From an uncultured Succinivibrio sp. (lineage in GTDB: Bacteria; Pseudomonadota; Gammaproteobacteria; Enterobacterales; Succinivibrionaceae), in assembly GCA_900770725.1 (NCBI GenBank), contig CAAGLL010000021.1:9265-73264 (forward strand): 64,000 bases of DNA, written 5' to 3'. The notes under the pieces are model-generated. The model was given only the letters and a program-made list of their open reading frames with translations. It searched no databases and was not told where the DNA came from. The position numbers and the translations under genes are program-made. Below, in pieces: positions 1 to 9,419 of the stretch (positions are counted from its first letter, which is position 1; every line of letters begins with the position of its first letter).

Positions 1-1
1 A

Positions 2-547
2 ACGCCAGAGAAGGAAGGGCTTGCAGGCGCAACCCCTAACGAAAACGAAAAGGCTCAAGTGCCATCCCCGATGCCGCAGAGCAAGGCTGTTGCTCAAGCC
101 TCGCAGGCCCACATTGCGCAAGCCCCGCTGCCACAGCGCGCCGAGCCTCAGGGCTTGGACGCGCATCAGGGCGGAATTGTCCATGCGGAACCGCAGGTGG
201 GTGATGCGGCTGCCATGCAGCCTCAGGCGGCCGTGCCGCCTGCTTTCGGAGATCCTTCCGGAGATCCTTCTGCTCCTTCCTATCCTGGCTGGCACCTTCG
301 CAAGAAGCGCGCCGATGTCTTCGTCGATCTACAGTCAGGCGTCCCGTTCCTAAAGCCCCTGTGCGACTACCTCAAGTCAAAGGGCCTGTCGGTGCTCGGC
401 TACGATCAAGGCCTGCACTACCTGCCCTACGACGTGCTCCTCGCCGACAAGGCAAGGCTCCATGGCGAGGGCCGCAGCGCGGCCCTCGATGGCGGCAAGG
501 CCGCCGTCTGGGTCTTCCTCAAGCGCGAGTTTGCAGGGAGGCTCTGA
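2..547 (+). CDS. Unrecognised protein in the holD position (5' end outside window)
   Basis: The reading frame is open from base 2, so the gene starts before the window; GTG at 59 would be only an internal start. About the first 90 visible residues are rich in Ala, Pro and Gln and look disordered. The last 70 or so are a compact-looking region (RADVFVDLQSGVPFLKPL onward) ending in AAVWVFLKREF. It overlaps rimI by TGATG, so the two are translationally coupled. In E. coli the gene directly before rimI is holD, the psi subunit of DNA polymerase III, whose C-terminus also ends in an aromatic/charged helix. Position therefore suggests a divergent HolD, but sequence similarity is too weak for me to assert it. 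Confidence 0.5.
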   Translation, partial: TPEKEGLAGATPNENEKAQVPSPMPQSKAVAQASQAHIAQAPLPQRAEPQGLDAHQGGIVHAEPQVGDAAAMQPQAAVPPAFGDPSGDPSAPSYPGWHLRKKRADVFVDLQSGVPFLKPLCDYLKSKGLSVLGYDQGLHYLPYDVLLADKARLHGEGRSAALDGGKAAVWVFLKREFAGRL

Positions 548-1077
548 TGGGCGCCTACGTCCTTAGTCGCGCCAAGGATCCCAACGTGCGCTGCGAGACA
601 GTAACCGAGGCGCGGGTGAGCATGATCGACGCGCTTGAGATCATCGAGCAGCGCACCCAGAAGAACCCCTGGAGCGCCCAGTCGCTCGGGGAGTGCTTCT
701 CGGACTCCTACCGCACCGCGGTGCTCTTCGTGGGCGGGGATCCCCAAGGCTTTGCGGTCATCTACAACACCAGGTTCACGACCGATCTCCTAAGCATCGG
801 CGTCGATCCGATGTACCAGGGCCGCGGCTACGGCAGGTTCCTCTTGCGCTGCATCCTGCAGGAGGCCCTGGCGGCAGGCGCCGACGAGTGCTTCCTCGAG
901 GTGCGCGTGTCAAACGCGCGCGCGATCTCGCTTTACAAGAGCTTCGGCTTTGAGAACGCAGGGCTGCGCAAGGGCTACTACGGCGCATCGTCCGCAGGCC
1001 CTGCCGAGGACGCCTACACGATGGTCCTGCACGACATCAGCAAAAGCCCGGGACTTGCCGGGGAGGCGGGCGCTTAA
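547..1077 (+). CDS. rimI: Ribosomal protein bS18 N-terminal acetyltransferase RimI
   Basis: A 176-residue GNAT-fold acetyltransferase. The acetyl-CoA pyrophosphate loop is visible as QGRGYG in DPMYQGRGYGRFLL, followed by the family's EVRVSNARAISLYKSFGF segment that matches RimI proteins (Asn and Tyr near the acetyl-CoA and product site). Known family role: acetylates the N-terminal alanine of ribosomal protein S18 using acetyl-CoA in the cytoplasm. The start ATG at 547 overlaps the upstream stop (TGATG). It is about 28 residues longer than E. coli RimI, through extra N- and C-terminal residues. A strong hairpin follows directly. Confidence 0.85.
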   Translation: MGAYVLSRAKDPNVRCETVTEARVSMIDALEIIEQRTQKNPWSAQSLGECFSDSYRTAVLFVGGDPQGFAVIYNTRFTTDLLSIGVDPMYQGRGYGRFLLRCILQEALAAGADECFLEVRVSNARAISLYKSFGFENAGLRKGYYGASSAGPAEDAYTMVLHDISKSPGLAGEAGA

Positions 1078-1082
1078 GGCAG

Positions 1083-1113
1083 GGCAGTGAAGGCGCCCAG
1101 CGCCTTCACTGCC
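1083..1113 (+). terminator. Hairpin after rimI
   Basis: Perfect 14-bp inverted repeat (1083-1096 with 1100-1113) and a 3-nt loop, six bases past the rimI stop. There is no T-run after it, so termination strength is uncertain. Confidence 0.6.
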
Positions 1114-1581
1114 AGCGCCGATCCTTCCGGCGCCGGCATGCTCAAGCCTCTTCGGCTCTGCCATTTCACTTTTCTTATCAAAGAGCTGCTTCCAGCCCAT
1201 CCGCCCGTCTGCCCTTCTCTCCTTTTTTCCTTTTTCTTTCCCTCTTCACATTCCTTGCTTCACCGCCTCTCGCCGTCCCTCGCTCCGTGCGCTGCATCGC
1301 CGTTCTCATGCCTCCCGGGCCTGCGGCGTGAAAGGCGCCTGCGCTTTTTTATCGCATTCTTCGGAAAACGTTTGCGGCATTGCGCCTGAAAAGGCGCCGA
1401 TCTGGTGCCATTTGTCCCGCATTTTCAAAAAATTCCGCTCCTAAGTGTGATCAATGCGGCGTTTACTCCATTACGTGCGCGGCCGCGTCCGAGGGATCGC
1501 CCCAATGACTTAGAATAATGGGGTCAGGGCATGGCCGTACGCCATGCCTGTCAATGAACATGAAGGACACAGGACAAAGCC
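1114..1581. other. Intergenic region rimI-pntA with pyrimidine tract
   Basis: No gene is supported here. The plus strand has an uninterrupted 36-nt C/T run at 1212-1247 within a longer pyrimidine-rich stretch, then an AT-richer segment leading to the pntA promoter region. Short open frames here have no ribosome binding site or family resemblance. Confidence 0.6.
1511..1516 (+). promoter_or_regulatory. Candidate -10 box for pntAB
   Basis: TAGAAT, 66 bases before the pntA ATG; no convincing -35 box at the usual distance. Placed by position and sequence match only. Confidence 0.35.
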
Positions 1582-3120
1582 ATGCTGATAGGTATTCCCA
1601 AAGAGAGTCTGGCCGGTGAGAAGAGGGTCGCGGCGACCCCGGACACCGTGGCCAAGCTGAGGAAGTTAGGATTTGAAATCCAGGTGCAATCCGGCGCGGG
1701 CGAGGATGCCAGCTTCAAGGATGCAGCCTACGAGGCCGCCGGAGCCAAGGTGGTCAACCCCAAGGACGTCTGGAACAGCGACATCATCTTTAAGGTCAAC
1801 GCGCCCAACGATGATGAGATTGGCTACATGAAGGAGGGCCAGACCCTGGTCTCCTTCATCCGTCCGGCGCAGAACAAGGACCTCGTCGACAAGCTCAACG
1901 CCAAGAAGGTCACGGTCCTGGCGATGGACATGGTGCCGCGCATCTCCCGCGCCCAGTCCATGGATGCGCTCTCCTCCACCGCCAACATCTCCGGCTACCG
2001 CGCCGTGATCGAGGCGGCCCACGCGTTCGGCAGGTTCTTCACCGGCCAGGTGACCGCCGCAGGCAAGGTTCCGCCTGCCAAGGTGCTGGTCATCGGCGCC
2101 GGCGTCGCCGGCCTCGCGGCCATCGGCACCGCCCACTCGCTGGGCGCCGTGGTTCGCGCCTTCGACACCCGCGAGGTCGTCGCCGACCAGATCAGGTCGA
2201 TGGGCGGCGAGTTCCTCAAGCTCGACTACAAGGAGGAGGGCAAGGATTCCTCCGACGGCTACGCCAAGGTCATGAGCGAGGGCTACATCAAGGCCGAGAT
2301 GGACCTGTTCGCCAAGCAGTGCAAGGACGTCGACATCATCATCACCACTGCCGCAATCCCGGGCAAGAAGTCGCCGCTGCTCATCACCAAGGCGATGGTC
2401 GAGTCCATGAAGTCCGGCTCGGTGATCGTGGACATGGCCGCCGCAGGCGGCGGCAACTGCGAGTGCACCAAGCCCGGCAAGGTCTTCACGACCCCCAACG
2501 GCGTGACGGTCATCGGCTACACCGATCTGGCCTCCCGCCTGCCGGCGCAGTCCTCGCAGCTGTACTCGACCAACCTCGTCAACCTCGCCAAGCTCCTGTG
2601 CAAGAACAAGGACGGCAAGATCGACATCAACTTCGACGACGTGGTGATCCGCAACATGACGGTCGCCCGCAGCGGCGAGGTCACCTTCCCGCCCCCGAAG
2701 ATCAGCGTCTCCGCGGCCCCCGCGGCCAAGAAGGCCGAGGCTCCCAAGAAGATCGAGCAGCACCACGTCTCCAAGGGCTTCAAGATAGGCTGCGTCATCG
2801 TCGCGCTGCTGTGCTTCCTGCTCATCGGCCTGTACGCGCCTGCCAAGTTCCTGCCGCACTTCACCGTGTTCGTGCTGGCGGTCGTGGTCGGCTACTACGT
2901 GGTCTGGAACGTGACCCACGCCCTCCACACCCCGCTGATGTCGGTGACCAACGCCATTTCGGGCATCATCATCGTCGGCGCGATGGAGCAGCTGGTCTCA
3001 GGCTCCGTCATCGTCGGCATCCTCGCCTTCATCGGCACGATGATCGCGTCCATCAACATCTTCGGCGGATTCGCCGTGACGCGCCGCATGCTCGGCATGT
3101 TCAGGAAACAGGGCAAGTAA
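1582..3120 (+). CDS. pntA: NAD(P) transhydrogenase subunit alpha
   Basis: 512 residues, close to E. coli PntA (510). The N-terminus MLIGIPKE and the nucleotide-binding loop [15 protein letters not shown] near residue 170 mark the NAD(H)-binding domain I. The last ~110 residues hold several hydrophobic helices (domain II). With PntB it forms the inner-membrane proton-translocating transhydrogenase that moves hydride between NADH and NADP+, usually supplying NADPH. Start ATG at 1582 follows an AGGACA ribosome site. pntB starts 15 bases downstream, so the pair is one operon. Confidence 0.97.
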   Translation: MLIGIPKESLAGEKRVAATPDTVAKLRKLGFEIQVQSGAGEDASFKDAAYEAAGAKVVNPKDVWNSDIIFKVNAPNDDEIGYMKEGQTLVSFIRPAQNKDLVDKLNAKKVTVLAMDMVPRISRAQSMDALSSTANISGYRAVIEAAHAFGRFFTGQVTAAGKVPPAKVLVIGAGVAGLAAIGTAHSLGAVVRAFDTREVVADQIRSMGGEFLKLDYKEEGKDSSDGYAKVMSEGYIKAEMDLFAKQCKDVDIIITTAAIPGKKSPLLITKAMVESMKSGSVIVDMAAAGGGNCECTKPGKVFTTPNGVTVIGYTDLASRLPAQSSQLYSTNLVNLAKLLCKNKDGKIDINFDDVVIRNMTVARSGEVTFPPPKISVSAAPAAKKAEAPKKIEQHHVSKGFKIGCVIVALLCFLLIGLYAPAKFLPHFTVFVLAVVVGYYVVWNVTHALHTPLMSVTNAISGIIIVGAMEQLVSGSVIVGILAFIGTMIASINIFGGFAVTRRMLGMFRKQGK

Positions 3121-3135
3121 GGAGCCTCAAACAAA

Positions 3136-4578
3136 ATGATTCAAGCCACAGGTCTTACCTACATAGCCTACATTCTCGCCGCGCTGCTGTTCATCCTGGC
3201 GCTGGCAGGGCTGTCCAAGCAGGAAACTGCAAAGATGGGCTGCTACAGCGGCATCGCCGGCATGGCGATCGCGCTGATCGCAACCTTCACCAAGCTGACC
3301 GCCGCGGCGATCGGCCTCACCATCTTCGCGATGGTGATCGGCGCCTGCGTCGGCCTCTTCGTGGCGCGCAAGGTGCAGATGACCCAGATGCCGGAGCTGA
3401 TCGCCTGCCTGCACAGCTTCGTGGGCCTGGCCGCCGTGCTCGTGGGCTTCAACACCTTCTTCGAGCTGGGCGTCGTCCCCGTTCCTGCGGATGGCGCGTC
3501 GAACGCCATGATCATGGACAAGGCCGGCGAGCTGGGCATCCACCTAGGCGAGATCTTCATCGGCGTCTTCATCGGCGCCGTGACCTTCACCGGTTCGATC
3601 ATCGCCTACGGCAAGCTCAACGGCACCTACAAGCTGCGCATCTTCAAGTCCGCGCCGCTCGTGCTGCCTGCTAACCACTGGATCAACCTGGGCGCGCTCG
3701 TGCTCTGCGTGCTGCTGATGGTCTGGTTCCTCCACGGCGGCGTTGACGCCCCGGCCGTCCCGCTGGTCATCATGACCATCATCGCGCTGGCCTTCGGCGT
3801 CAACCTGGTCGTTGCCATAGGCGGCGCCGACATGCCGGTCGTCATCTCGATGCTCAACTCCTACTCGGGCTGGGCGGCAGCGGCCTCGGGCTTCATGCTC
3901 GACAACGATCTGCTCATCGTGACCGGCGCGCTGGTCGGCTCCTCCGGCGCCATCCTCTCGTACATCATGTGCAAGGCCATGAACCGCTCGTTCATCTCCG
4001 TCATCGCCGGCGGCTTCGGCAACAAGCCGCAGCAGAAGAAGGACGAGGAGATGGGCGAGTACCACGAGATGAAGACCGCCGAGGTCGCCGAGCTCCTCAA
4101 GAACTCGTCCTCCGTGATCATCGCCCCGGGCTACGGCATGGCCGTCGCCCAGGCGCAGAACGCGGTCGCCCAGCTCACTGAGAAACTGCAGAAGCGCGGC
4201 ATCAACGTCCGCTTCGCCATCCACCCGGTGGCAGGCCGCCTGCCCGGCCACATGAACGTGCTGCTGGCCGAGGCCAAGGTCCCGTATGACATCGTCTTCG
4301 AGATGGACGAGATCAACGACGACTTCGAGAACACCGACACCGTGCTGGTCATCGGCGCCAACGACACCGTGAACCCGGCCGCGGCCGAGGATCCTTCAAG
4401 CCCGATCGCCGGCATGCCGGTGCTCGAGGTCTGGAAGGCCCGCAACGTCGTGGTGTTCAAGCGCTCGATGAACCCTGGCTACGCCGGCGTGCAGAACCCG
4501 CTGTTCTTCAAGGACAACGCCTACATGTGCTTCGGCGACGCCAAGAAGTCGGTCGAGGAGATCGACGCGCTGCTCTGA
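3136..4578 (+). CDS. pntB: NAD(P) transhydrogenase subunit beta
   Basis: 480 residues (E. coli 462). About nine hydrophobic segments in the first 270 residues form the membrane domain. The C-terminal NADP(H)-binding domain III shows [14 protein letters not shown], the [18 protein letters not shown] segment and the [13 protein letters not shown] segment typical of PntB. It partners PntA in the inner membrane. A GGAG-containing ribosome site lies in the short pntA-pntB gap, and a strong terminator follows, so pntAB forms a two-gene unit. Confidence 0.97.
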   Translation: MIQATGLTYIAYILAALLFILALAGLSKQETAKMGCYSGIAGMAIALIATFTKLTAAAIGLTIFAMVIGACVGLFVARKVQMTQMPELIACLHSFVGLAAVLVGFNTFFELGVVPVPADGASNAMIMDKAGELGIHLGEIFIGVFIGAVTFTGSIIAYGKLNGTYKLRIFKSAPLVLPANHWINLGALVLCVLLMVWFLHGGVDAPAVPLVIMTIIALAFGVNLVVAIGGADMPVVISMLNSYSGWAAAASGFMLDNDLLIVTGALVGSSGAILSYIMCKAMNRSFISVIAGGFGNKPQQKKDEEMGEYHEMKTAEVAELLKNSSSVIIAPGYGMAVAQAQNAVAQLTEKLQKRGINVRFAIHPVAGRLPGHMNVLLAEAKVPYDIVFEMDEINDDFENTDTVLVIGANDTVNPAAAEDPSSPIAGMPVLEVWKARNVVVFKRSMNPGYAGVQNPLFFKDNAYMCFGDAKKSVEEIDALL

Positions 4579-4595
4579 CGCAGGCGCTAAGCGCC

Positions 4596-4629
4596 AGAAG
4601 GCCCCCGGGAGCGATCCCGGGGGCCTTCT
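4596..4629 (+). terminator. Terminator after pntB
   Basis: Perfect 15-bp GC-rich stem (4596-4610 with 4615-4629), GCGA tetraloop, with TT at the foot. It lies between pntB and the converging EIIA-like gene and may serve both directions. Confidence 0.8.
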
Positions 4630-4709
4630 TGATCCATGCCGCTAAAGCGGCCTTGAATCGCCTCTCGCCATGGAAGCTGCCAGGGCGCAAGCCAGGCCCT
4701 GGGCTGCCC

Positions 4710-5273
4710 TCAGGCCTTGGCAGGAGCGTCCTTGGGCTTGGGCGCGGCCTCCTGCCTGTAGTAGACCCAGGCGCAGGGCGTCGCGCCGGCCTCGGCGTGC
4801 CCCGAGGCGCTGGCGACCCTCAGGATCGGGGCGCTCGAGCTTATGACGATCATCGTCGTGATCGACGACTTGCCGGGATCGGGGATGCGCGAGAGGTCGA
4901 ACCTCAGGATCTCATCTCCCTGATGCACGCTGTCGCCTTCCTTGAGCAGGCACTCGAAACCCTTGCCGGTGAGCAATGACGTTCCTATGCCCACGCGCAG
5001 GTAGATCTCGGTGCCGTTATCAGCGCGCACGGTGGCCGCCGATCCTGACGAGAGCACGCGGGTGAGCGTGCCGTCGCAGGGGGCGAGCAGGCTGCCGCCT
5101 TCGGGGACGAAGGCGCAGCCGTCGCCTGCGATCTTCTCGCTTATGACCGGATCGGGAACGTCCTTGAGCGGGACTATGGTTCCGGTCACCGGGGCGGCGA
5201 GCACGAGCCCCGCCTCCTCCTGCGGATCCGCTTCCTGCTCCTCGCGCTTGAAGAGCCTGCTTAGCAATGACAT
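4710..5273 (-). CDS. EIIA-Glc-like protein lacking both active-site histidines
   Basis: 187 residues (E. coli Crr 169). The fold is clear: LAAPVTGTIVPLKDVPDPV, GDGCAFVPEGG, LLAPCDGTL, NGTEIYLRVGIGT, GDEILRFDL. In E. coli the phosphorylated His90 sits in the ELFVHFGID segment; here the matching segment reads EIYLRVGIG, with Arg93 (codon CGC) in its place. Fifteen residues upstream, where E. coli has His75, there is Ser78. The protein should thus be unable to carry phosphate the normal way, and may act only as a binding or regulatory protein. It is the last gene of the minus-strand cysZ-EI-EIIA unit, 33 bases after the EI-like gene. Homology is certain; function is inference. Confidence 0.85.
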   Translation of the reverse strand: MSLLSRLFKREEQEADPQEEAGLVLAAPVTGTIVPLKDVPDPVISEKIAGDGCAFVPEGGSLLAPCDGTLTRVLSSGSAATVRADNGTEIYLRVGIGTSLLTGKGFECLLKEGDSVHQGDEILRFDLSRIPDPGKSSITTMIVISSSAPILRVASASGHAEAGATPCAWVYYRQEAAPKPKDAPAKA

Positions 5274-5306
5274 CTCAAAAAACCTCTTTCTTGAAATCCT
5301 GAACGC

Positions 5307-6971
5307 TCAGCCGTTGAGCCTGCCGATGAGCCTTGCTATGTCCTCCCCCCTGAAGATGTTCATGATCTCAGAGTAGAGGCCCTCGTCAAAGCGCGGCTTG
5401 GCACCGCCCAGGTCCATGCGCTCGACGGCCTGGCGCAGCTTGGGGATCTCGTAGCTGTCCACGGTGAGGTACACGGCCCCGAGCTTCAGGAAGAACGGGA
5501 TGAGCTCGACGCGCGAGGCGAAGCGCCCGGCGACGCCCACGGGGATCCCCGAGTTGTCGGCGGCCCTGGCCGCCATCGCGATGAGCTTGGCAAGCGGCGG
5601 GGTGAACGAGGCGTCGGCCGGGCGGGGCGCCGAGGCGTACTCGGCAAGCGAGCTCGTCCCGATTATGAACATCGAGAACTTGTCCGCAAAGGCCTGGGCC
5701 GAGAGCACTGCGGCCGGGGTCTCGATCATGAGCGCGGTGTCGTAGTCCGAGCAGGGGATCTTGGCGTAGGCGAGCTCCTGGTGGCAGGCGTCGGCCAGGC
5801 GGTTCAGGTAGCGGGCCTCGGAGAGCCTGGTCACCAGCGGGAAGACGATGCGGATCTTGCGGCCGGGGGCTGCTGACATGACGGCGCGCAGCTCCTTCTT
5901 CAGAAGGCGCGAGCTTACGCAGGCGCCGTAGCCGCGCATCGGCCCCATGGGATCGGTCTCGCAGTCGAACATCGGCTGCTTGTCGTCTGCAAAGTCGAAG
6001 GTGCGGACGTTGAGGGGGCGGCCCTCGGGCACCAGCGAGAACACCGACATGAATGCCTGCCGCATCTCCTCCTCGGAGGGCTCGTGATCGCAGCTTAGGA
6101 ACAAAAACTCCGAGCGCAGGAGCCCCAAGCCCATGCGCAGGAACGCGGCGCTGAGCTCGGTGTTGCGCGTGGCGCCCACCGAGCAGAGGATCTCAACGGG
6201 CTCCTGCGCGTCGTCGTCGAGATCGCCGCGGAACAGATCCTGCCTGGCCTCCATGACCTCGCAGGCCTCGCGGGGCGGATCGACCGTGGCGACCCCGGTG
6301 TTGCCGTCCACGAGCACCAGCGTGCCGGACTTTATCTGGCAGGCGCCCGCGGCCGAGAAGACCGAGGGGATCCCAAGCTCGCGCAACGCAAGGGCCAGGT
6401 GCCCGGAGGCGCGCCCCTCCTCGAGCACCACGGCCTTGACGTAGCGGGTGTCGAGCGAGAGCAGCTGCGCGGGGGTGAGGGCGCGCGAGACGATCACCGC
6501 GTCCTCCTTGAGCCTCGGGAGCGAGGAGATGGTGATCCCGCGCATGAAGAGCGACTGCACGAACTCGCGCAGCAGCAGCTCGAGCGCGCGCAGCTCCGAG
6601 GTGGAGCTGGAGTCGTCGAGATCGTATGAGAACTTGAAGCGCGAGAGCCCGCCGATGAGCACGGTGCGCGCGGCCATCGGGGCGGTCTCGCCCTTCCTGA
6701 TGAGCGCGATGACGTCGCGGGTGTTCTCGGGGGCGGTCATGTAGCCTGCGGCGGCGCCGTAGAGATCGCGCTGCTGGTCGAGCGCCGGGTTGGCCGTCTG
6801 GCGCAGCCGCTCGGAGAAGAACTTGAGGCTGCGGCGGTAGAACTCTGACTCGGCCTCCGGATCGAGCGCCCAGGGGCGGTCGTAGTCGGGGTTGTCGGCC
6901 GAGCGGGTGAGCGTGATGGCAGGGGCCGAGGCGATGCCGGAGGATGCGGGGACGCCTGAGAGCGAGTACAT
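5307..6971 (-). CDS. PTS enzyme I-like protein with degenerate catalytic site
   Basis: 554 residues (E. coli PtsI 575). The swivelling His is kept: His191 in GHLALALRELGIP has the same spacing to Pro as His189 in E. coli, though one residue is inserted before it. The PEP-side Arg residues look kept (LLRSEFL, VRTFDFADD, PMRGYG), as does ETPAA. But GMCGE, carrying the acid/base Cys502, reads GVAGR (Ala481, Arg483), and GTNDL reads GTSSL. PEP-dependent phosphorylation should therefore be crippled. ATG starts one base after the cysZ stop, so the genes are coupled. In E. coli ptsH and cysK lie between cysZ and ptsI; both are absent here. Possibly a regulatory remnant of the PTS. Confidence 0.85.
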   Translation of the reverse strand: MYSLSGVPASSGIASAPAITLTRSADNPDYDRPWALDPEAESEFYRRSLKFFSERLRQTANPALDQQRDLYGAAAGYMTAPENTRDVIALIRKGETAPMAARTVLIGGLSRFKFSYDLDDSSSTSELRALELLLREFVQSLFMRGITISSLPRLKEDAVIVSRALTPAQLLSLDTRYVKAVVLEEGRASGHLALALRELGIPSVFSAAGACQIKSGTLVLVDGNTGVATVDPPREACEVMEARQDLFRGDLDDDAQEPVEILCSVGATRNTELSAAFLRMGLGLLRSEFLFLSCDHEPSEEEMRQAFMSVFSLVPEGRPLNVRTFDFADDKQPMFDCETDPMGPMRGYGACVSSRLLKKELRAVMSAAPGRKIRIVFPLVTRLSEARYLNRLADACHQELAYAKIPCSDYDTALMIETPAAVLSAQAFADKFSMFIIGTSSLAEYASAPRPADASFTPPLAKLIAMAARAADNSGIPVGVAGRFASRVELIPFFLKLGAVYLTVDSYEIPKLRQAVERMDLGGAKPRFDEGLYSEIMNIFRGEDIARLIGRLNG

Positions 6972-6972
6972 G

Positions 6973-7740
6973 TCAGGCCCTCCCCTGCAAGGCAGCCACT
7001 GCCGCGCCGCCGCGGCGCAGCTCCACGTAGTACCTGGTGCCGGCGCAGACGGCGGCAGGCGGGATCACGAGGTTCAAAACCGGCACGGCGGTGAGCAGCG
7101 CCACGGCCGCGCCGAAGGAGAAGGTCGCCATCCTCGAGGAGGCCAGATCGGCGCGCATCTGGGCAAAGGGCACCTTGTGGTTGTCGTAGGCGTAGTCGGC
7201 GTACTGCAGGCAGCCCATCCAGGATCCCAGGAGGAACCAGGGCACCGGCGAGATGACGTTCAGCACCGGAACAATGGTTACGAGCAGGCACAGCAGCGCC
7301 CTGGGCAGGAAGAACAGCTGCTTCTTAAGCTCGCGCTTTAGGCAGCGGGGGATGTCGCGGATCACCCCTGCAAAGCCCATGTCCTCGGACTGGGTGCCGC
7401 AGATGGCCATCTCGGCGCGGTCGGCGAGCAGCCCGTAGAAGGGGGACGCGATGATCGTCGCGACGGCCGAGAAGAACCAGAAGCACAGGAAGATGATGAG
7501 CAGCGCGGCGATCGCCGCGAGGATCCACCCAAGCCAGGCCAGGAACCCCGGCAGCGTGTCGGTCCACCCGAAGATCCAGTGCCTGACCCCCAGGTAGGCG
7601 GCGGCGCCGCCTGCCGAGAGGAGGATGACGTTGACGATGATCGGGACTATGACGTAGGCGCGGCACTGCGGAGAGAGCGCCAGCTCCAGCCCCTCCCAGA
7701 GGCATCTTGCGGCAAAAAGCGGTGAAACCCTGGCTGCCAT
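6973..7740 (-). CDS. cysZ: CysZ-family sulfate transporter
   Basis: 255 residues with several hydrophobic segments. It matches E. coli CysZ along its length: LWEGLELAL near the start, FSAVATIIASPFYGLLADR, the RDIPRCLKRELKKQ segment, and YADYAYDNHKVPFAQMR near the end. The family mediates sulfate uptake across the inner membrane for cysteine synthesis. I chose ATG 7740 (MAARVSPLF) because AAGGGGAG precedes it; an in-frame ATG at 7788 would add 16 unlikely residues. It is the first gene of the minus-strand unit and keeps the E. coli neighbourhood between zipA and the pts genes, though cysK is gone. Confidence 0.88.
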   Translation of the reverse strand: MAARVSPLFAARCLWEGLELALSPQCRAYVIVPIIVNVILLSAGGAAAYLGVRHWIFGWTDTLPGFLAWLGWILAAIAALLIIFLCFWFFSAVATIIASPFYGLLADRAEMAICGTQSEDMGFAGVIRDIPRCLKRELKKQLFFLPRALLCLLVTIVPVLNVISPVPWFLLGSWMGCLQYADYAYDNHKVPFAQMRADLASSRMATFSFGAAVALLTAVPVLNLVIPPAAVCAGTRYYVELRRGGAAVAALQGRA

Positions 7741-7862
7741 ATCCACTCCCCTTGTCAGACATGCCTGCCGCACCTGCGGCCTGCTCATGGCATTTTAACC
7801 TGAGCCGGGGCGGGTGCGCCTTGCGCCGCGCCCCATTGCGGGCGCGATTTCCGCAGGAGGAG

Positions 7863-9128
7863 TCAGAGGAGAGACGGCTCCTTGTTCAGGAGGAAGTCGA
7901 AAAGGTTCACGAAAATGATCCCGTCCTCGTCATACATGGGGAGGGTGCTGTCCTTGGTGACGATGATCTTGCTGAAGCTGTCGCCGATCTCCATCAGCGG
8001 GCGCTTCTTCTCTGCCATCCTGTCCGCATCCTGGACTGAAAGGGCCGACTGGACGTAGATGCGCCGGCTGCCCCTGCTGGCGATGAAATCCACCTCGAGC
8101 GTCCTGACGCCCATGCTTCCGTCGCTGTTCATCGCCCTTTTCTGGATGTTTCCGACCTCGACGCGGTATCCGCGCAGCCTGAGCTCGTTGTGCAGGATGT
8201 TTTCCATGAGGCGTGTCTGGTCAAGCTTCCACATGCTGATCCCAAGGTTGCGCAGCCCCGTGTCCTCGAAGTAGCACTTGTACGGGGTGCCTATGCGCCT
8301 GCGCCCCTTGATGTCGTAGCGATATGCCTTGCTGACGATGAAGGCGTCCTCGAGGCAGGAGAGGCGCTTTTCGATGGCGTATGCGCTGATGTCCCTGCCC
8401 GTGCCGCCTTTGATCGCTCGCCCAAGCCTCAATGGGTTGACCAGATCCCCGGCGCTGGAGGCAAGGGCGGTGGCAACGCAGTGCAGGGCGCCATCGTCCC
8501 TGATCCTGCAGCGCTCCCTGATGCCGCGCAGGATCTCGTCCTCGAAAAGCTGCCTCAGGTACTCTGCCTTGCCGAAGGGATCCTTGATGGAAAGGACGCG
8601 CGGCAGGCCCCCGAAGGCGCAGTACTCGAACCAGCCCTCGGCCGCGCTCCCATCATAAGCGCCCATGAACTCGGAGAACGAGAGGGGATGGACGCGGATC
8701 TCCTCGCCCCTGCCGCGGAACTCGGTTGCAACGCCGGAGGTGAGGCGGCTTGAATTGCTCCCTGAGGCGTAGACGTCGAGGATGCCCAGCGAGAGGAGGT
8801 AGTTCAAGACAGGCTCGAACTCCTCCATCATCTGGACCTCGTCGATGAGGACGAAGTGGCAGCTCTGATCCTTGATGCGCGATTTAACGTAGCTGATGAA
8901 GTTCTGCGGATCCCTGAGCTTCTGGCCTTGCGGAAGATCGAGCCTGGCCTCGATGACGTGATCCCCGGGCACGCCATGCGCCAGCAGGTGCTCCTTGAAG
9001 ATCCTGAAGAGCAGGTGGGTCTTGCCGCAGCCGCGCATCCCGGTGACGAGCTTCGCCATCCCGTCGCGCATGCGGGCAACGAGCTTTTTGAGGTACTCAT
9101 CCCTTTTTATTTCAAGAAATTCCATCAT
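7863..9128 (-). CDS. AAA-type ATPase with DUF4143-like C-terminal domain
   Basis: 421 residues. Walker A is GMRGCGKTH (residues ~30-38) and Walker B is HFVLIDEVQMM near residue 98. The C-terminal half (EVDFIASRGSRRIYVQ) resembles the DUF4143/nuclease-fold domain of a large, poorly understood ATPase family common in anaerobes. Starts ATG 9128 or 9125; the ribosome site is weak. It interrupts the zipA-cysZ neighbourhood seen in other gammaproteobacteria, which suggests insertion. A second, diverged member sits at 16592-17977. The cellular role is unknown. Confidence 0.8.
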   Translation of the reverse strand: MMEFLEIKRDEYLKKLVARMRDGMAKLVTGMRGCGKTHLLFRIFKEHLLAHGVPGDHVIEARLDLPQGQKLRDPQNFISYVKSRIKDQSCHFVLIDEVQMMEEFEPVLNYLLSLGILDVYASGSNSSRLTSGVATEFRGRGEEIRVHPLSFSEFMGAYDGSAAEGWFEYCAFGGLPRVLSIKDPFGKAEYLRQLFEDEILRGIRERCRIRDDGALHCVATALASSAGDLVNPLRLGRAIKGGTGRDISAYAIEKRLSCLEDAFIVSKAYRYDIKGRRRIGTPYKCYFEDTGLRNLGISMWKLDQTRLMENILHNELRLRGYRVEVGNIQKRAMNSDGSMGVRTLEVDFIASRGSRRIYVQSALSVQDADRMAEKKRPLMEIGDSFSKIIVTKDSTLPMYDEDGIIFVNLFDFLLNKEPSLL

Positions 9129-9419
9129 AAGGTCCGGATCGTTTTGTCATGGCGCCGCACAGTGGGCGTGGAGGCCTGAAGCGGGGGTTTTTGGCCTTTG
9201 CTTGATTGTATTGAAAAATCTACTTCTTGCGCTTTTTTCAAAATTTGCCCGCATGATCTGCCGCAATGCGGAGGCTTTAATCTTGAATTTTGATTTTCAT
9301 GGCACGCTGGCTCGATGAAGCTGAGTGTGATCAGGCCTTTGAATTTAAAACAGTAACTTTGAAGTACACCATGTTTTGTAAAAGCATGCTTCGATGCAAC
9401 CCAGGTTGTTTAGAATTTG

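Noticed and set aside
1444..1453. AGTGTGATCA upstream of pntA, repeated at 9324-9333 upstream of zipA, as CRP sites
   Set aside because: Only the left half of a CRP site (TGTGA) is present in each; the right half TCACA is missing at the proper spacing.
1666..2928. 420-codon minus-strand frame opposite pntA
   Set aside because: Antisense shadow of pntA with repetitive composition and no ribosome site or motif.
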